From Methylobacterium persicinum (lineage in GTDB: Bacteria > Pseudomonadota > Alphaproteobacteria > Rhizobiales > Beijerinckiaceae), in assembly GCF_022179525.1 (NCBI RefSeq), contig NZ_BPQX01000037.1:124001-188000 (forward strand): a stretch of 64,000 nucleotides of DNA. The letters run 5' to 3'. The stretch's first letter is position 1. Each line of letters begins with the position of its first letter. Below, one piece after another: positions 15,891-25,035 of this stretch. Both the position numbers and the translations under genes were made by a program. The notes under the pieces were generated by a model. The model did not search any database, had not been told where the DNA came from, and worked only from the letters and a program-made list of their open reading frames with translations.

Positions 15891-17930
15891 CTAGCGCGGC
15901 GGCGGCGCGGCCTGACCCTGGCCGCCCCCCTGCTGCAGCAGGGGGGTGATACGGCGGACCGTCACCCGGCGGTTCTCACGGCTCGGCCCCTGGGTATTCA
16001 CCTTCAGGTACTGCTCGCCATAGCCCTGGGTGGTGAGGTTCTCCGGGGGCACCTGGAACTGTTGGGTGAGCACCGTGGCGACCGACTGCGCGCGGCGGTC
16101 CGACAGGGACAGATTGTCGATGTCGGAGCCGACGGCATCCGTATAGCCCTCGATCAGGAAGACCTCCTGGGGGTTTGCGCGGATCGCCCTGTTGATGGCG
16201 TCGGCAATGACCGAGAGACGCCGGGCCTGATCGGGCGTGACGATCCACGATCCGGTGTCGAAGTTGATCGTGTCGATGTCCACCGACCGCATCCGGGCGC
16301 GCAGATCCGGGCTGTAGCGGATCTGATCAAGCGTATAGCGCCGGTCCACCGCCACGACCGGCGGCGCGGTCAGGGCCTCATAGACGAGATCCGGGTCGGC
16401 CTGATCGTACTCGACGACGTAGCGATCCCGGGGGATGCGCACATCCGGCGGCGGCAGCACCACGACGTCGTCGTAGATCGGACGCGGCGGCCCGGCATAG
16501 CTGTTGTCGATGATGACGACCTCACGCCCGTCCGCGAAGCGCCGGTAGCGCCGCACCAGCCGACCGTCGTCGTCGGTGATCGTGTAGATGCGGTCGCCGC
16601 CGGGCCGGTCGATGTAGCTGACGTAGTCGTCGCCCCGCCGCTCGTAGCGGTAGCCCCGCGGGTCGAGGTCACGGAACCGCTCATTCTCGTCGTGGCGGAT
16701 CAGGTAGCCGTTGCGGTCCTGCACGATCACGCGGCCCGGCTCCCGATAGTAGGTCCGGCCGTCCGCGCTGAACTCCTGCCGGTCGCGGCGGACCTGCTCG
16801 TAATCGCGCACCTGGTCGTTCTCGCGGAACCCTCCGGGGATGTAACCCGGACGGCCGGGAGCGTTGAAATCGCCCCGTGCCGGGCCGTTGGGACCGGTGT
16901 CGTTCCGGACCTGTCCCGGTCCCTGCCCTGGCACCGGTCCCTGCCCGGGCACCGGTCCCTGTCCGGGTACAGGCGGCTGGCCCTGGCCGGGGGCCTGTCC
17001 AGGCGGCTGGAACGGCCTGCCAGGTACGCCGGGCCGCATGTTCGGCGGCAGGGGACGACCGGGCTCGGCGCCCGGTACGCCGGCGGGTCCCTGGTTGGGT
17101 TGTCCCGGCGCACCTGCCCCCGCGTTCGGAGCGGCCGGCGCACCGTTGCGCTCGCCGCCGGGAGGGGGCGCGCTGTCGAGGCGCTGGACGGGACGACCGG
17201 GGACGCCCGGGGCGGCATTGGGGGCTTGCGGCCGTGCATCGCGCTCCGGTCCACCGGGCGGCGCGCGGTCGGGGCCCGGCCGGCCCGGATCGCGGTCGCG
17301 TTCCTGCAAATTGCGATCCGGCCCAGGACGATCCGGTGTGGCCTGCGGCTGCGGACGGGGGGCGTTGGCGGCAGGCGGGGGAGCCCGATCGGGGCCGGGG
17401 CGCGCGGACGGCGGACCTTCACGATCCTCGCGGCGGTCCTGGCGCTGCTCCGGCCGCCTGTCCTCGCGATCCGGACGCTGCTCCCGGGGCGGGGCAGGGG
17501 GCTGTTGGCGATCGGGGGTGGGACGCTCTTGCCGGGGTTCCGGCGCCTCGCGGGGCTCCGGCCGTTCGCGGGCGGCGGGGGGCGCCCGCTCCGGCCGCGG
17601 CTCGGGGCGTTCGCGCGGGACCGGCGGGGCTGCGCGCTCGGGCGGGGGAGTCGGACGCTCCCGTTGGGCGGGTGGGGGCGCACGCTCCGGACCGGGGCCA
17701 CGCTCCGGACCGGGGCCACGCTCCGGACCGGGCCCGCGCTCAGGGCCTGGGCCACGCTCCGGACCCGGTCGCGGGCCGCCTGGACCTCCCGGCCCGCCGG
17801 GCCTGTGCTCCTCCGGCCCGCTCTGAGCCAGAACCATGCCGTCTGGCCGCGCCGTAGCGGACTGACCCAGGGCGAGACCCGGCAGGACTGTGCCGGCGAG
17901 GAGGAGAAGGCGGAAACGCTGCATCGGCAT
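15891..17930 (-). CDS. OmpA-family protein with long Pro/Gly/Arg-rich arm
   Basis: From ATG 17930 the protein has 679 residues. A signal peptide (MQRFRLLLLAGTVLPGLALG with cleavage near GQSATA) is followed by about 300 low-complexity residues rich in P, G, R, E and Q, including five PERGPG-type repeats. Then comes a folded middle region (residues about 360-560) with repeated YRRFADGREVVIIDN-like strands, and a C-terminal OmpA domain. The OmpA domain shows IEGYTDAVGSDIDNLSLSDR and VTTQGYGEQYLKV-like peptidoglycan-binding motifs (here LTTQGYGEQYLKV). It should bind peptidoglycan from the periplasm or outer membrane. A second ATG at 17924 is also possible. The function of the disordered arm is unknown; it may span the periplasm or be surface-exposed. 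Confidence 0.85.
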   Translation of the reverse strand: MPMQRFRLLLLAGTVLPGLALGQSATARPDGMVLAQSGPEEHRPGGPGGPGGPRPGPERGPGPERGPGPERGPGPERGPGPERAPPPAQRERPTPPPERAAPPVPRERPEPRPERAPPAARERPEPREAPEPRQERPTPDRQQPPAPPREQRPDREDRRPEQRQDRREDREGPPSARPGPDRAPPPAANAPRPQPQATPDRPGPDRNLQERDRDPGRPGPDRAPPGGPERDARPQAPNAAPGVPGRPVQRLDSAPPPGGERNGAPAAPNAGAGAPGQPNQGPAGVPGAEPGRPLPPNMRPGVPGRPFQPPGQAPGQGQPPVPGQGPVPGQGPVPGQGPGQVRNDTGPNGPARGDFNAPGRPGYIPGGFRENDQVRDYEQVRRDRQEFSADGRTYYREPGRVIVQDRNGYLIRHDENERFRDLDPRGYRYERRGDDYVSYIDRPGGDRIYTITDDDGRLVRRYRRFADGREVVIIDNSYAGPPRPIYDDVVVLPPPDVRIPRDRYVVEYDQADPDLVYEALTAPPVVAVDRRYTLDQIRYSPDLRARMRSVDIDTINFDTGSWIVTPDQARRLSVIADAINRAIRANPQEVFLIEGYTDAVGSDIDNLSLSDRRAQSVATVLTQQFQVPPENLTTQGYGEQYLKVNTQGPSRENRRVTVRRITPLLQQGGGQGQAAPPPR
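17683..17772 (-). repeat. Five 18-bp tandem repeats encoding PERGPG units
   Basis: Units of CGCTCCGGACCGGGGCCA (plus-strand reading) begin at 17683, 17701, 17719, 17737 and 17755. The first two are identical and the rest diverge slightly. They encode the repeated PERGPG hexapeptide near the N-terminus of the OmpA-family protein. Confidence 0.9.
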
Positions 17931-17994
17931 CTCGTTCAATTCGGGCCGAACCGAACTGCACAACTGCCGAATGGTTCCCTCGCCGGGGAAGGCG

Positions 17995-19182
17995 TTAGGG
18001 CGTCGGGCGGCCCGGCACGGCGACGAGATCCGGGGCGATGACCCGGACGGCGATATGCTCGCCCTTCCGGATGTCCCCCTGGGAGGCCTCATCGGCCCGG
18101 GCCGCTCCCTCGCCGGGAAGCCCGGCGGGGCCTGCCTTCACGGCGTTGTTGCCATCGAGGCCGGACCGTCCGGCGGCGTCGGCGGCGAGTTCGGCCGCCG
18201 TCCTGTCTGCACGCCCGACGAGGGTGAGGCGGACCTTCGGCCGCGACAGGGCTTCTGCCTGCATCGGGGTGACGAAGATATCGCCCTTGTGCCGGACGAG
18301 CATGCTCTCGGCCTTCACCAGGGATTGCGCCCAGGTCTTGCCGTCGGGCTTGCAGGAGCAGTTCGGCACGAAGGACTTGCGGAACTTGAAGGCGTTGGCG
18401 AGGCTCGTGTAGGCGCGATTGCCCTTCACCGTGGCCGCCTGCTTCAGGGCCTCGTCGCCTTGTGGCATCGAGTAGGCCACCGCCTCCGTGCCCGGGCAGA
18501 GGGCGTGGCACATGTCGTCGGCCCCGCCGCGACCCTCGGGCAGGTTGGGCATGGGGAAATAACCGCCGTCGCAGGTCCGCACGCAGATCACCTGCCCGCC
18601 GCCCCGGGCATAGCTTTCACCCATCGGAACCCCGTCGCGGGCCGGACAGGTCCGCGCCACCAGGGCCTGCAGGTCGCGCTTTCGGCCGGAGGTGTCCTCG
18701 ATTACCGCGCCGCCATAGGTGGCGTTGAGCGCGCGGATGCGCTGCTCGACCGCGCCGCATTGCGGAGGCCGCGTATCGAAAAACAGGAACTTGCCGCCCT
18801 CGCAGTTGAGGCTGCGGAAATAGGTCTGCAGCCGGCCGATCTCGTCCTGCAGGGCGCGCGTCGCGCTGGCACCGGTCTGGATGGAGGCGAGCTCGGCCCT
18901 ATAACGGCGGCATTCGGGCGAAGGCAGCTGCGGCTGCGGAGCTGCCGGCTCGACCTTCGCGAGGGTGTCTCCCCCATCGGACGCCGGATCGGGCAGCGCC
19001 TCGGCCGGAACCGCGCCGAGCAATGCGACGAGCACGATTGCGGCCCTGCACAGGGCGGTTCTGAGGCACCGGCCCGGACGGGCAAACGGCGAGGAACGCA
19101 TCCATGTCATCGCAGAAATCGCGCTTTGAGGCAGGGTGCGACCGCGGCGCGGTCGATTCATGAACGCTGGGGGGAGCGGCAC
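17995..19182 (-). CDS. Secreted DUF2865 family protein
   Basis: This protein of about 395 residues has an N-terminal signal region (RCLRTALCRAAIVLVALLGA then VPAEA) preceded by a basic stretch. The DUF2865 hallmark is VICVRTCDGGYFPMPN with nearby cysteines in DDMCHALCPGTEAVAYSMP, followed by FVPNCSCKPDGKTWAQSL. These proteins are common in Hyphomicrobiales and have no assigned function; the paired cysteines suggest disulfide bonds in the periplasm. Start choice is uncertain: GTG 19182 has GGAGGG nine bases upstream, GTG 19188 is too close to that site, and ATGs at 19161, 19110 and 19101 lack a visible site. It lies upstream of the OmpA gene on the same strand and divergent from creA. Confidence 0.8.
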   Translation of the reverse strand: MPLPPAFMNRPRRGRTLPQSAISAMTWMRSSPFARPGRCLRTALCRAAIVLVALLGAVPAEALPDPASDGGDTLAKVEPAAPQPQLPSPECRRYRAELASIQTGASATRALQDEIGRLQTYFRSLNCEGGKFLFFDTRPPQCGAVEQRIRALNATYGGAVIEDTSGRKRDLQALVARTCPARDGVPMGESYARGGGQVICVRTCDGGYFPMPNLPEGRGGADDMCHALCPGTEAVAYSMPQGDEALKQAATVKGNRAYTSLANAFKFRKSFVPNCSCKPDGKTWAQSLVKAESMLVRHKGDIFVTPMQAEALSRPKVRLTLVGRADRTAAELAADAAGRSGLDGNNAVKAGPAGLPGEGAARADEASQGDIRKGEHIAVRVIAPDLVAVPGRPTP

Positions 19183-19260
19183 AAACACTATCCCTCCTCG
19201 CAGTGGAGCGTCACCCCTCCTACATGCGGGTCGCCTGCTTTGAGGGGGAATTCACAGACC

Positions 19261-19782
19261 ATGTTGTTTCGCAGTCTCACCCGGATCGGTCTTTCGGCTG
19301 CCCTGGCCGCATCCGCTGCGGCGACGGCGGTGGCGGCGCCCGATCCCGACAGGATCTTCGACAAGTCGACGGTCTGGCGCCCGCTGACGCCCAACGACAA
19401 GCTCGTAGTCTACGGCATCGACGACCCGGCCGTGTCCGGGGTCGCATGTTGGTACACCCAGCCCGAGAAGGGCGGGATCAAAGGCACCCTTGGGCTCGCT
19501 GAGGACGTCTCGGACATCTCGCTGGCGTGCCGCCAGACCGGCCCGATCCAGTTTAAGGACAAGCTGAAACAGGGCGAGGTCGTGTTCAGCGAGCGCCGCT
19601 CGCTGATCTTCAAGTCGATGCAGATCGTGCGGGGTTGCGACGCGGCGCGCAACACGCTCATCTACATGGTCTATTCCGACAAGGTGATTCAGGGCTCGCC
19701 GAAGAACTCCACCTCGGCGGTGCCTCTGGCGCCCTGGGGTACCGAGCCGGCCGCCAAGTGTGCCGACTTCATGAAGAACTGA
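19261..19782 (+). CDS. creA: CreA family periplasmic protein
   Basis: This 173-residue protein has a signal peptide (MLFRSLTRIGLSAALAASAA, cleavage near VAA). The mature part matches CreA: RIFDKSTVWRPLTPNDKLVV, DDPAVSGVACWYTQPEKGG, IKGTLGLAEDVSDISLACRQ, and VVFSERRSLIFKSMQIVRGC. CreA is widespread but of unknown function; cysteines in VACWY, LACRQ, RGCDA and AKCAD may form disulfides. ATG 19261 has GAGGGGGA about 11 bases upstream. A long upstream in-frame extension is a shadow of the divergent DUF2865 gene. Confidence 0.9.
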   Translation: MLFRSLTRIGLSAALAASAAATAVAAPDPDRIFDKSTVWRPLTPNDKLVVYGIDDPAVSGVACWYTQPEKGGIKGTLGLAEDVSDISLACRQTGPIQFKDKLKQGEVVFSERRSLIFKSMQIVRGCDAARNTLIYMVYSDKVIQGSPKNSTSAVPLAPWGTEPAAKCADFMKN

Positions 19783-19794
19783 CTCTCGCCGGGT

Positions 19795-20142
19795 TCAGTC
19801 CTGGCAGGTGATGCGGATCGGGCGGTCGGCCGGCTTCGTGACGGCCGGCTGCTCGATCGCGCCGGTATACTCGTCGGCGGCGGCGGTGCCGTAGGAGCCG
19901 GCCGAGGCGAAGCCCTGGGACTCGCACCACGCGTTGGCGACCGTCTGGCCGCACTCGCTGCCGGGGGCGGTCAGGCAATCCGCCACGCCGTACCCGTCGC
20001 TGGAGGGGATGAGGAAGGTTTTTTCCACGTGGTTCGCCGCCATCCGGGGCGTCTCGCCGTCGCCGTCCGCGAAAGCTTGGCCGGCAAGGCCGAGAGCTAT
20101 GAGCGCAACGAAAGCAAGGGATCCGGCAGCACTGCGTCGCAT
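19795..20142 (-). CDS. Small secreted protein of unknown function with four cysteines
   Basis: This 115-residue protein begins with a clear signal peptide (MRRSAAGSLAFVALIALGLA then GQAFADG). The mature part has cysteines in VADCLTAPGSECGQTVANAW, then CESQGFASAGSYG, and a terminal ITCQD, suggesting two disulfides. It is convergent with creA (12 bases apart) and divergent from cysS. No family is recognised; conserved exported proteins of this shape are common in Methylobacterium-like genomes (recollection, not checked). Confidence 0.8.
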   Translation of the reverse strand: MRRSAAGSLAFVALIALGLAGQAFADGDGETPRMAANHVEKTFLIPSSDGYGVADCLTAPGSECGQTVANAWCESQGFASAGSYGTAAADEYTGAIEQPAVTKPADRPIRITCQD

Positions 20143-20451
20143 GGGGTTTCCTCGGTCACGGAAAGGGTGACGTGACGATCGCTGAAGGGACGGTCGGAGA
20201 GTGGGGTTAAGGAACCCTTACGGCGTTCCGCGACCCGATCGATCTTCGCCCTTCTCGAATTCCTCACGCATTTGCGTTAGCCCCATCCGGCGTCGAACAC
20301 CGTCGCGGCGGTGCAACAGGCGTCGGAGGCGAGCCGGTCGGCTCGCCACGGTTTCGCCGCGCCATCGCCCGAACGCCGGTCCGCCCACTAAAAGGCGTGG
20401 CCACTTTTTGGCGGGTCGCGGCTCGGGAAGGACCGGGAGGGTCGGGGTTTC
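20143..20451. other. Divergent intergenic region between exported protein and cysS
   Basis: These 309 bases hold the divergent promoters; no gene is supported. A TTAA-N7-TTAC string at 20207-20221 resembles a CtrA half-consensus with one mismatch, and a GGAGGG sequence just before 20452 serves cysS. Confidence 0.5.
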
Positions 20452-21834
20452 ATGGCGGCGATGTTGCGGCTCTACAACACGCTGAGTGGGCAGAAGGACG
20501 TCTTCCGCCCGATCGACGCCGACAACGTGCGCCTCTACGCCTGCGGCCCGACGGTCTACGACGCGGCCCATATCGGCAATGCCCGGCCGATCATTGTTTT
20601 CGACTTGCTGTTCAGGGTGTTGCGCCACCTCTACGGGCCGGCCCACGTCACCTATGCCCGCAACGTCACCGACGTGGACGACAAGATCAACGCCCGGGCG
20701 GCGGAGCGCGGCATCACGATCCGCGAACTGACGGACGGCACCCTGGCGCGATTCCACCGGGACATCCGCGACCTCGGCATCCTCATGCCGGAGGATGTGA
20801 ACCGTCCCGGGGAGGCGCCCCGGTTCATCGAACCGCGGGCCACCGATCACATTGCCGAGATGGCGGCGATGATCGAGGGGCTGGTGGCCGCCGGCCACGC
20901 CTACGTGGCGGACGGGCATGTCCTGTTCGACGTCCCATCGATGCCGGATTACGGGCGCCTGTCGAAGCGGCCCCTCGACGAGATGGAGGCGGGCGCCCGG
21001 GTCGAGGTCGCCCCCTACAAGCGCTCGCCCCTCGACTTCGTGCTCTGGAAGCCGTCCAAGCCCGGCGAGCCGGCGTGGCCGTCCCCCTGCGGCATCGCCG
21101 AGCCTGGACGGCCGGGATGGCATATCGAATGCTCGGCGATGTCCGCCAAGCATCTCGGGCAGACCTTCGACATCCACGCCGGAGGGATCGACCTGATCTT
21201 CCCCCACCACGAGAACGAGGTCGCGCAGTCGCGCTGCTGCTTCGGCACGCCCGTGATGGCCAACGTATGGATGCACAACGGCTTCCTGCAGGTCGAAGGC
21301 GAGAAAATGTCGAAGTCGCTCGGCAACTTCATCACCATCCGGCAGGTCCTGAACGACTGGCCCGGCGAGGTCGTGCGCCTCAACATGCTCAAGAGCCATT
21401 ATCGCCAGCCGATCGATTGGACCCTGCGCGGGCTGGAGGAATCCAGCCGGATGCTGGACCGGTGGTACGCGACGGCCGGTGATGCCGCCCTGGCGGGCGG
21501 GATGCCGGAGAGCGTCCTCGCGCCGCTCCTCGACGACCTCAACACCCCGGCGGCCATCGCCGAGTTGCACAAGCTGACCGCACCGGGATCCCTGCGCGCG
21601 GCGGCGAACACCCTCGGCTTCCTCCAGCAGACACAATCGGAGCGCGAGACCTCGCGCGTCGCGGCCTCCGGCATTGATGTTGCGGCCGTCGAGGCGCTGA
21701 TCGCGGCCCGTAAGGAGGCGCGGGCGGCGAAGGACTGGGCGGCGTCCGACCGCGCCCGCGACGCCCTCGCGGCGATGGGCGTGGCGGTGAAGGACAACAA
21801 GGACGGCACCACCACCTGGACCGTCGCCGGCTGA
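20452..21834 (+). CDS. cysS: Cysteine--tRNA ligase
   Basis: This 460-residue class I aminoacyl-tRNA synthetase charges tRNA-Cys. It has the zinc-binding cysteine in [18 protein letters not shown], which also includes the HIGN signature, [14 protein letters not shown] with the second zinc cysteine, [16 protein letters not shown], and the KMSKSLGNF catalytic loop near residue 285. The C-terminal anticodon-binding helices end with the [20 protein letters not shown] region. ATG 20452 has GGAGGG upstream; ATG 20461 is an alternative. All catalytic motifs are present and length is normal. Confidence 0.97.
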   Translation: MAAMLRLYNTLSGQKDVFRPIDADNVRLYACGPTVYDAAHIGNARPIIVFDLLFRVLRHLYGPAHVTYARNVTDVDDKINARAAERGITIRELTDGTLARFHRDIRDLGILMPEDVNRPGEAPRFIEPRATDHIAEMAAMIEGLVAAGHAYVADGHVLFDVPSMPDYGRLSKRPLDEMEAGARVEVAPYKRSPLDFVLWKPSKPGEPAWPSPCGIAEPGRPGWHIECSAMSAKHLGQTFDIHAGGIDLIFPHHENEVAQSRCCFGTPVMANVWMHNGFLQVEGEKMSKSLGNFITIRQVLNDWPGEVVRLNMLKSHYRQPIDWTLRGLEESSRMLDRWYATAGDAALAGGMPESVLAPLLDDLNTPAAIAELHKLTAPGSLRAAANTLGFLQQTQSERETSRVAASGIDVAAVEALIAARKEARAAKDWAASDRARDALAAMGVAVKDNKDGTTTWTVAG

Positions 21835-21859
21835 GCGCGGATTACTCGGGAGCACGCAT

Positions 21860-22615
21860 TTGCCCATCGTCGGTAGGGGCCGCCTTCTTCTCGCGGCGGT
21901 CATGGCGGTCTTCACGGCTTCCCCCGGACACGCCATCGACGGCGGGTCGGTGGCGGGCGGTGATGCCCTCGCCCAGGCCACGGTCGGCCTCGGGACGATC
22001 ACCAAACCGGAGGACGCGCTGCGTCTCACCCGCTGTTCCGGCGTGCTGGTCGCGCCGGATCTCGTGCTGACCGCGGCCCACTGTGTGAACGGCGATCCCC
22101 TCGGGGCGCTCGTCGTGTTCTTCAAGGGCGGCAACCCGATCCGGCCGGTTTACGCCGCGAGGGTCGCGGCCCGTTACAGCCCCGATCCCGGCGAGATGCA
22201 GCCGAATGCGGCCCCGGACATCAGCATCGCCGACCTCTCCGTCGATCTCGCGGTCCTGCGCCTGACCGAGCCGGTGCGCGGGCGCCGCCCCGTGCCGCTG
22301 GCGAGCGACCCGAGCCGCGTGCCGAAGCACCTGCGTTTTGCGGGCGCCGGTCTCTCGCGCACGGGCGTCGGCCGCCTGCGCACGGCGGGGCTGACCCCGG
22401 TGGCCTCGACCAGCACCGGTCTGACCATCGCCCGCGTCGATGGCGGCGGCCGGATCTGCCTCGGTGATTCGGGTGGCCCCGTCGTCGCGACGGACCGGGG
22501 CGGCACTTATGTCTGGGGCGTGGCGAGCGCGGTCATCTCGCAATCGGCGCCCTGCGGCAGCTACGTGATCGTCGCCCCGGCGGCGCAGGTGTTCGCTGGG
22601 GGAGGGGAGCGATAG
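21860..22615 (+). CDS. Secreted trypsin-like serine protease (S1 family)
   Basis: This 251-residue protein starts with TTG at 21860, preceded by GGGAG, and has a signal peptide (RLLLAAVMAVFTASPGHA). The catalytic triad is visible: His in LVLTAAHCVNG, Asp in SVDLAVLRLTEPV, and Ser in CLGDSGGPVVATDRG. The first residues after the signal (IDGGSVAGG) resemble the IxGG activation end of trypsin-like enzymes. It lies 25 bases after cysS on the same strand and may be cotranscribed. Substrate is unknown; the protein should be periplasmic or secreted. Confidence 0.87.
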   Translation: MPIVGRGRLLLAAVMAVFTASPGHAIDGGSVAGGDALAQATVGLGTITKPEDALRLTRCSGVLVAPDLVLTAAHCVNGDPLGALVVFFKGGNPIRPVYAARVAARYSPDPGEMQPNAAPDISIADLSVDLAVLRLTEPVRGRRPVPLASDPSRVPKHLRFAGAGLSRTGVGRLRTAGLTPVASTSTGLTIARVDGGGRICLGDSGGPVVATDRGGTYVWGVASAVISQSAPCGSYVIVAPAAQVFAGGGER

Positions 22616-22736
22616 CCCGCGTCCGGACGCTTCGGCCCGCGGATGCTTCGGTCCGGCGAGCGGCCAATCCCTAGCCCGGAGGGGCTGGCTGATTGCGTCG
22701 TCAGATCAACGTCGATGCTGTTTCGATAGAGTCAGA

Positions 22737-22767
22737 TAGTCCCATGCGGAATTTCCGCATGGGACTA
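22737..22767. terminator. Perfect 15-bp palindrome between convergent genes
   Basis: TAGTCCCATGCGGAA (22737-22751) is exactly complementary to TTCCGCATGGGACTA (22753-22767) with one base between. It sits between the protease gene and the convergent outer-membrane protein gene, so a bidirectional terminator is likely, but neither strand shows a good T-tract. A protein-binding palindrome is possible. Confidence 0.55.
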
Positions 22768-22798
22768 CCTATTGCTTAACAAGCGTGAGCAGCAAGTT

Positions 22799-23647
22799 CT
22801 AGAGATCGCTGAACTTATAGTTCAGCCCGGCATGGATCAGGTTGCATTCGTTGTGCACCTTCGACCGCAGGGTATCGTCTACCTTGGTGGTCCGCTGACC
22901 GAGATCGTAGTGCAGGTATTCGACGCGGATCGAAACAACATGTCCCGCGCTTTCCAGCTGCGGCAGCGCGTACTCAATGCCGCCGCCGGCGGCGTAGCCG
23001 GTCTGAATGCCGCTCAGCCGGAAGTGCTTCTTCGTGCTGGAGTCGACATCGATGACCTTGCCATCTTGATACGTCGTTTCGGTCGAAGTGTAGGTGCTGC
23101 GGGTCCGAACGTCGGGAAAGACCAAGCCACCCGTTCCGTAGACGAGGAAGCGGTCGAATGCATATCCGGCCCGGCCGCGGACAATGAAGAGAGCGTCGGT
23201 TGAAGATTCTCCGACGTAGCGATCGGCGTCAATGAAAGACATGCCGGCTTCATTCGGCGTGGTCGGGTTGGAGGTGTGCTGCGTGCGGCGCTTCCGATCA
23301 AGGCCGACATAATCGGCATCGGCCTCGATACCGAGAACGACGCCGTTGCCCGGGGTGAGCTGATAATTGTAGCCGATCTGGCCGCAACCGGCGAAATTGT
23401 TGCTGTTCAACCTGACCTTGTTGGCGTTCAAGGCGCTGAAGGTCGAGGCCAGATCGGTGCTCTTGTTCGCGATGCTGTCGCGGCCAAGGGCGTCGCCCGC
23501 GTTCACACCGGCGTAGAAGCCGGTCCAGGCAAAAGCCGGTTGGGTAAAGATCGGCGGCGGAGCAGCGCGGTACGGAAGATCAGCAGCCAAGGCATTCGAC
23601 GCGAAAATTGCAGCTACAACCAGCGATAGGGAAAGTTTTTGCTTAAT
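22799..23647 (-). CDS. Outer-membrane beta-barrel protein (Omp25/31-like), no canonical start codon
   Basis: The mature protein begins AADLPYRAAPPPIFTQPAFA then WTGFYAGVNAGDALG, the usual opening of Hyphomicrobiales outer-membrane beta-barrel proteins, and ends with amphipathic strands and GLNYKFSDL. In frame upstream lies a perfect signal peptide (KQKLSLSLVVAAIFASNALA), but the codon where ATG is expected, 23645-23647, is ATT. No ATG, GTG or TTG occurs between it and the next upstream stop. A TTG at 23590 lies at the end of the signal peptide and would give a protein with no export signal. The gene either starts at ATT, is expressed poorly, or is a pseudogene. Base composition is lower in GC than neighbours. 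Confidence 0.75.
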   Translation of the reverse strand: MKQKLSLSLVVAAIFASNALAADLPYRAAPPPIFTQPAFAWTGFYAGVNAGDALGRDSIANKSTDLASTFSALNANKVRLNSNNFAGCGQIGYNYQLTPGNGVVLGIEADADYVGLDRKRRTQHTSNPTTPNEAGMSFIDADRYVGESSTDALFIVRGRAGYAFDRFLVYGTGGLVFPDVRTRSTYTSTETTYQDGKVIDVDSSTKKHFRLSGIQTGYAAGGGIEYALPQLESAGHVVSIRVEYLHYDLGQRTTKVDDTLRSKVHNECNLIHAGLNYKFSDL

Positions 23648-23958
23648 TATTATCTTTTTTCTCGGCCTAATGATGCGCAGAATGGGCCCTTATAGAGCTT
23701 AATATGGCATAGAATGTTGCACCAATGCCTTAGTATAGGAATTTAAACCAAGATAATATTTTGAATTAGGCCAATTTTATATGAGTTTGGGGAATATTGA
23801 AAAAATAGAATTGAAAGAATAGTCGCGGCGCGCACTTTAATCTTCAATAGTGACTAGGCAGTGTTGACGGCCAAAAGCTTTTGCCGTTCCGCACATGAAA
23901 AAACCCCGCCGGCCGAGGCCGACGGGGTTTGAGGGTTCTGGGTGGAGTGTGAGGCGAA
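23648..23958. other. AT-rich intergenic region upstream of the beta-barrel gene
   Basis: No gene is seen. Bases about 23648-23880 are strikingly AT-rich for this genome, with runs such as AATTTAAACC and AATATTGAAAAAATAG, and end at the ctrA terminator. The region probably carries the barrel-gene promoter. Confidence 0.6.
23898..23930 (-). terminator. Rho-independent terminator of ctrA
   Basis: Read on the minus strand, a 14-bp GC-rich stem with one mismatch (AAACCCCGTCGGCC paired with GGCCGGCGGGGTTT) is followed by a run of six T. It lies 29 bases after the ctrA stop. Confidence 0.92.
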
Positions 23959-24660
<702 letters not shown>

Positions 24661-25035
24661 CGTCGGTCCCCAGCCCAGCCGGCCGTATCAGTGCGCGCAC
24701 ACGTCCCCGTCGACAGCCTGCCACCGGCCTGTGGACAGGCGCCCCACCGCTCTTGACGTGAAACGCTATGAGTTAATCGTTAACAAAACCTGATTCCCGC
24801 CCGCAAGCTCTTACTTGCGCAATCGCCCAGCTTGGCCGGAAATTTTTCCCCGCCCGCCCTGGGTGAGACGCCGGAACGCCCCTCCGATTGCCGCGGGTTT
24901 TGCCTGCGACCCGTACTTAAGTGCTTCGGCCGCAACGATCCGGCGCTGGGGTGTGTCCCGTCCGCAACACTCCCCCGGCATTGCGTGGGGGAGGGAGGCG
25001 GACGAAGGTCCCGGCACCGGGCCGCTACAAGCCCG
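24661..25035. promoter_or_regulatory. Divergent ctrA/fliI control region
   Basis: No gene is supported here. On the ctrA side are a GANTC site (GATTC, 24792-24796), the target of CcrM methylation, and an inverted GTTAA-TCG-TTAAC at 24772-24784 made of two CtrA-type half-sites spaced by three bases instead of seven. In Caulobacter, ctrA transcription responds to GANTC methylation and CtrA autoregulation, so this arrangement is suggestive. A TTAA also precedes the downstream GGAGG at 25048-25055 near fliI. Confidence 0.5.

Noticed and set aside
24811-25017. 68-residue minus-strand open frame upstream of fliI
   Set aside because: No coding character, no ribosome-binding site, and it lies in a region that should hold the divergent promoters.
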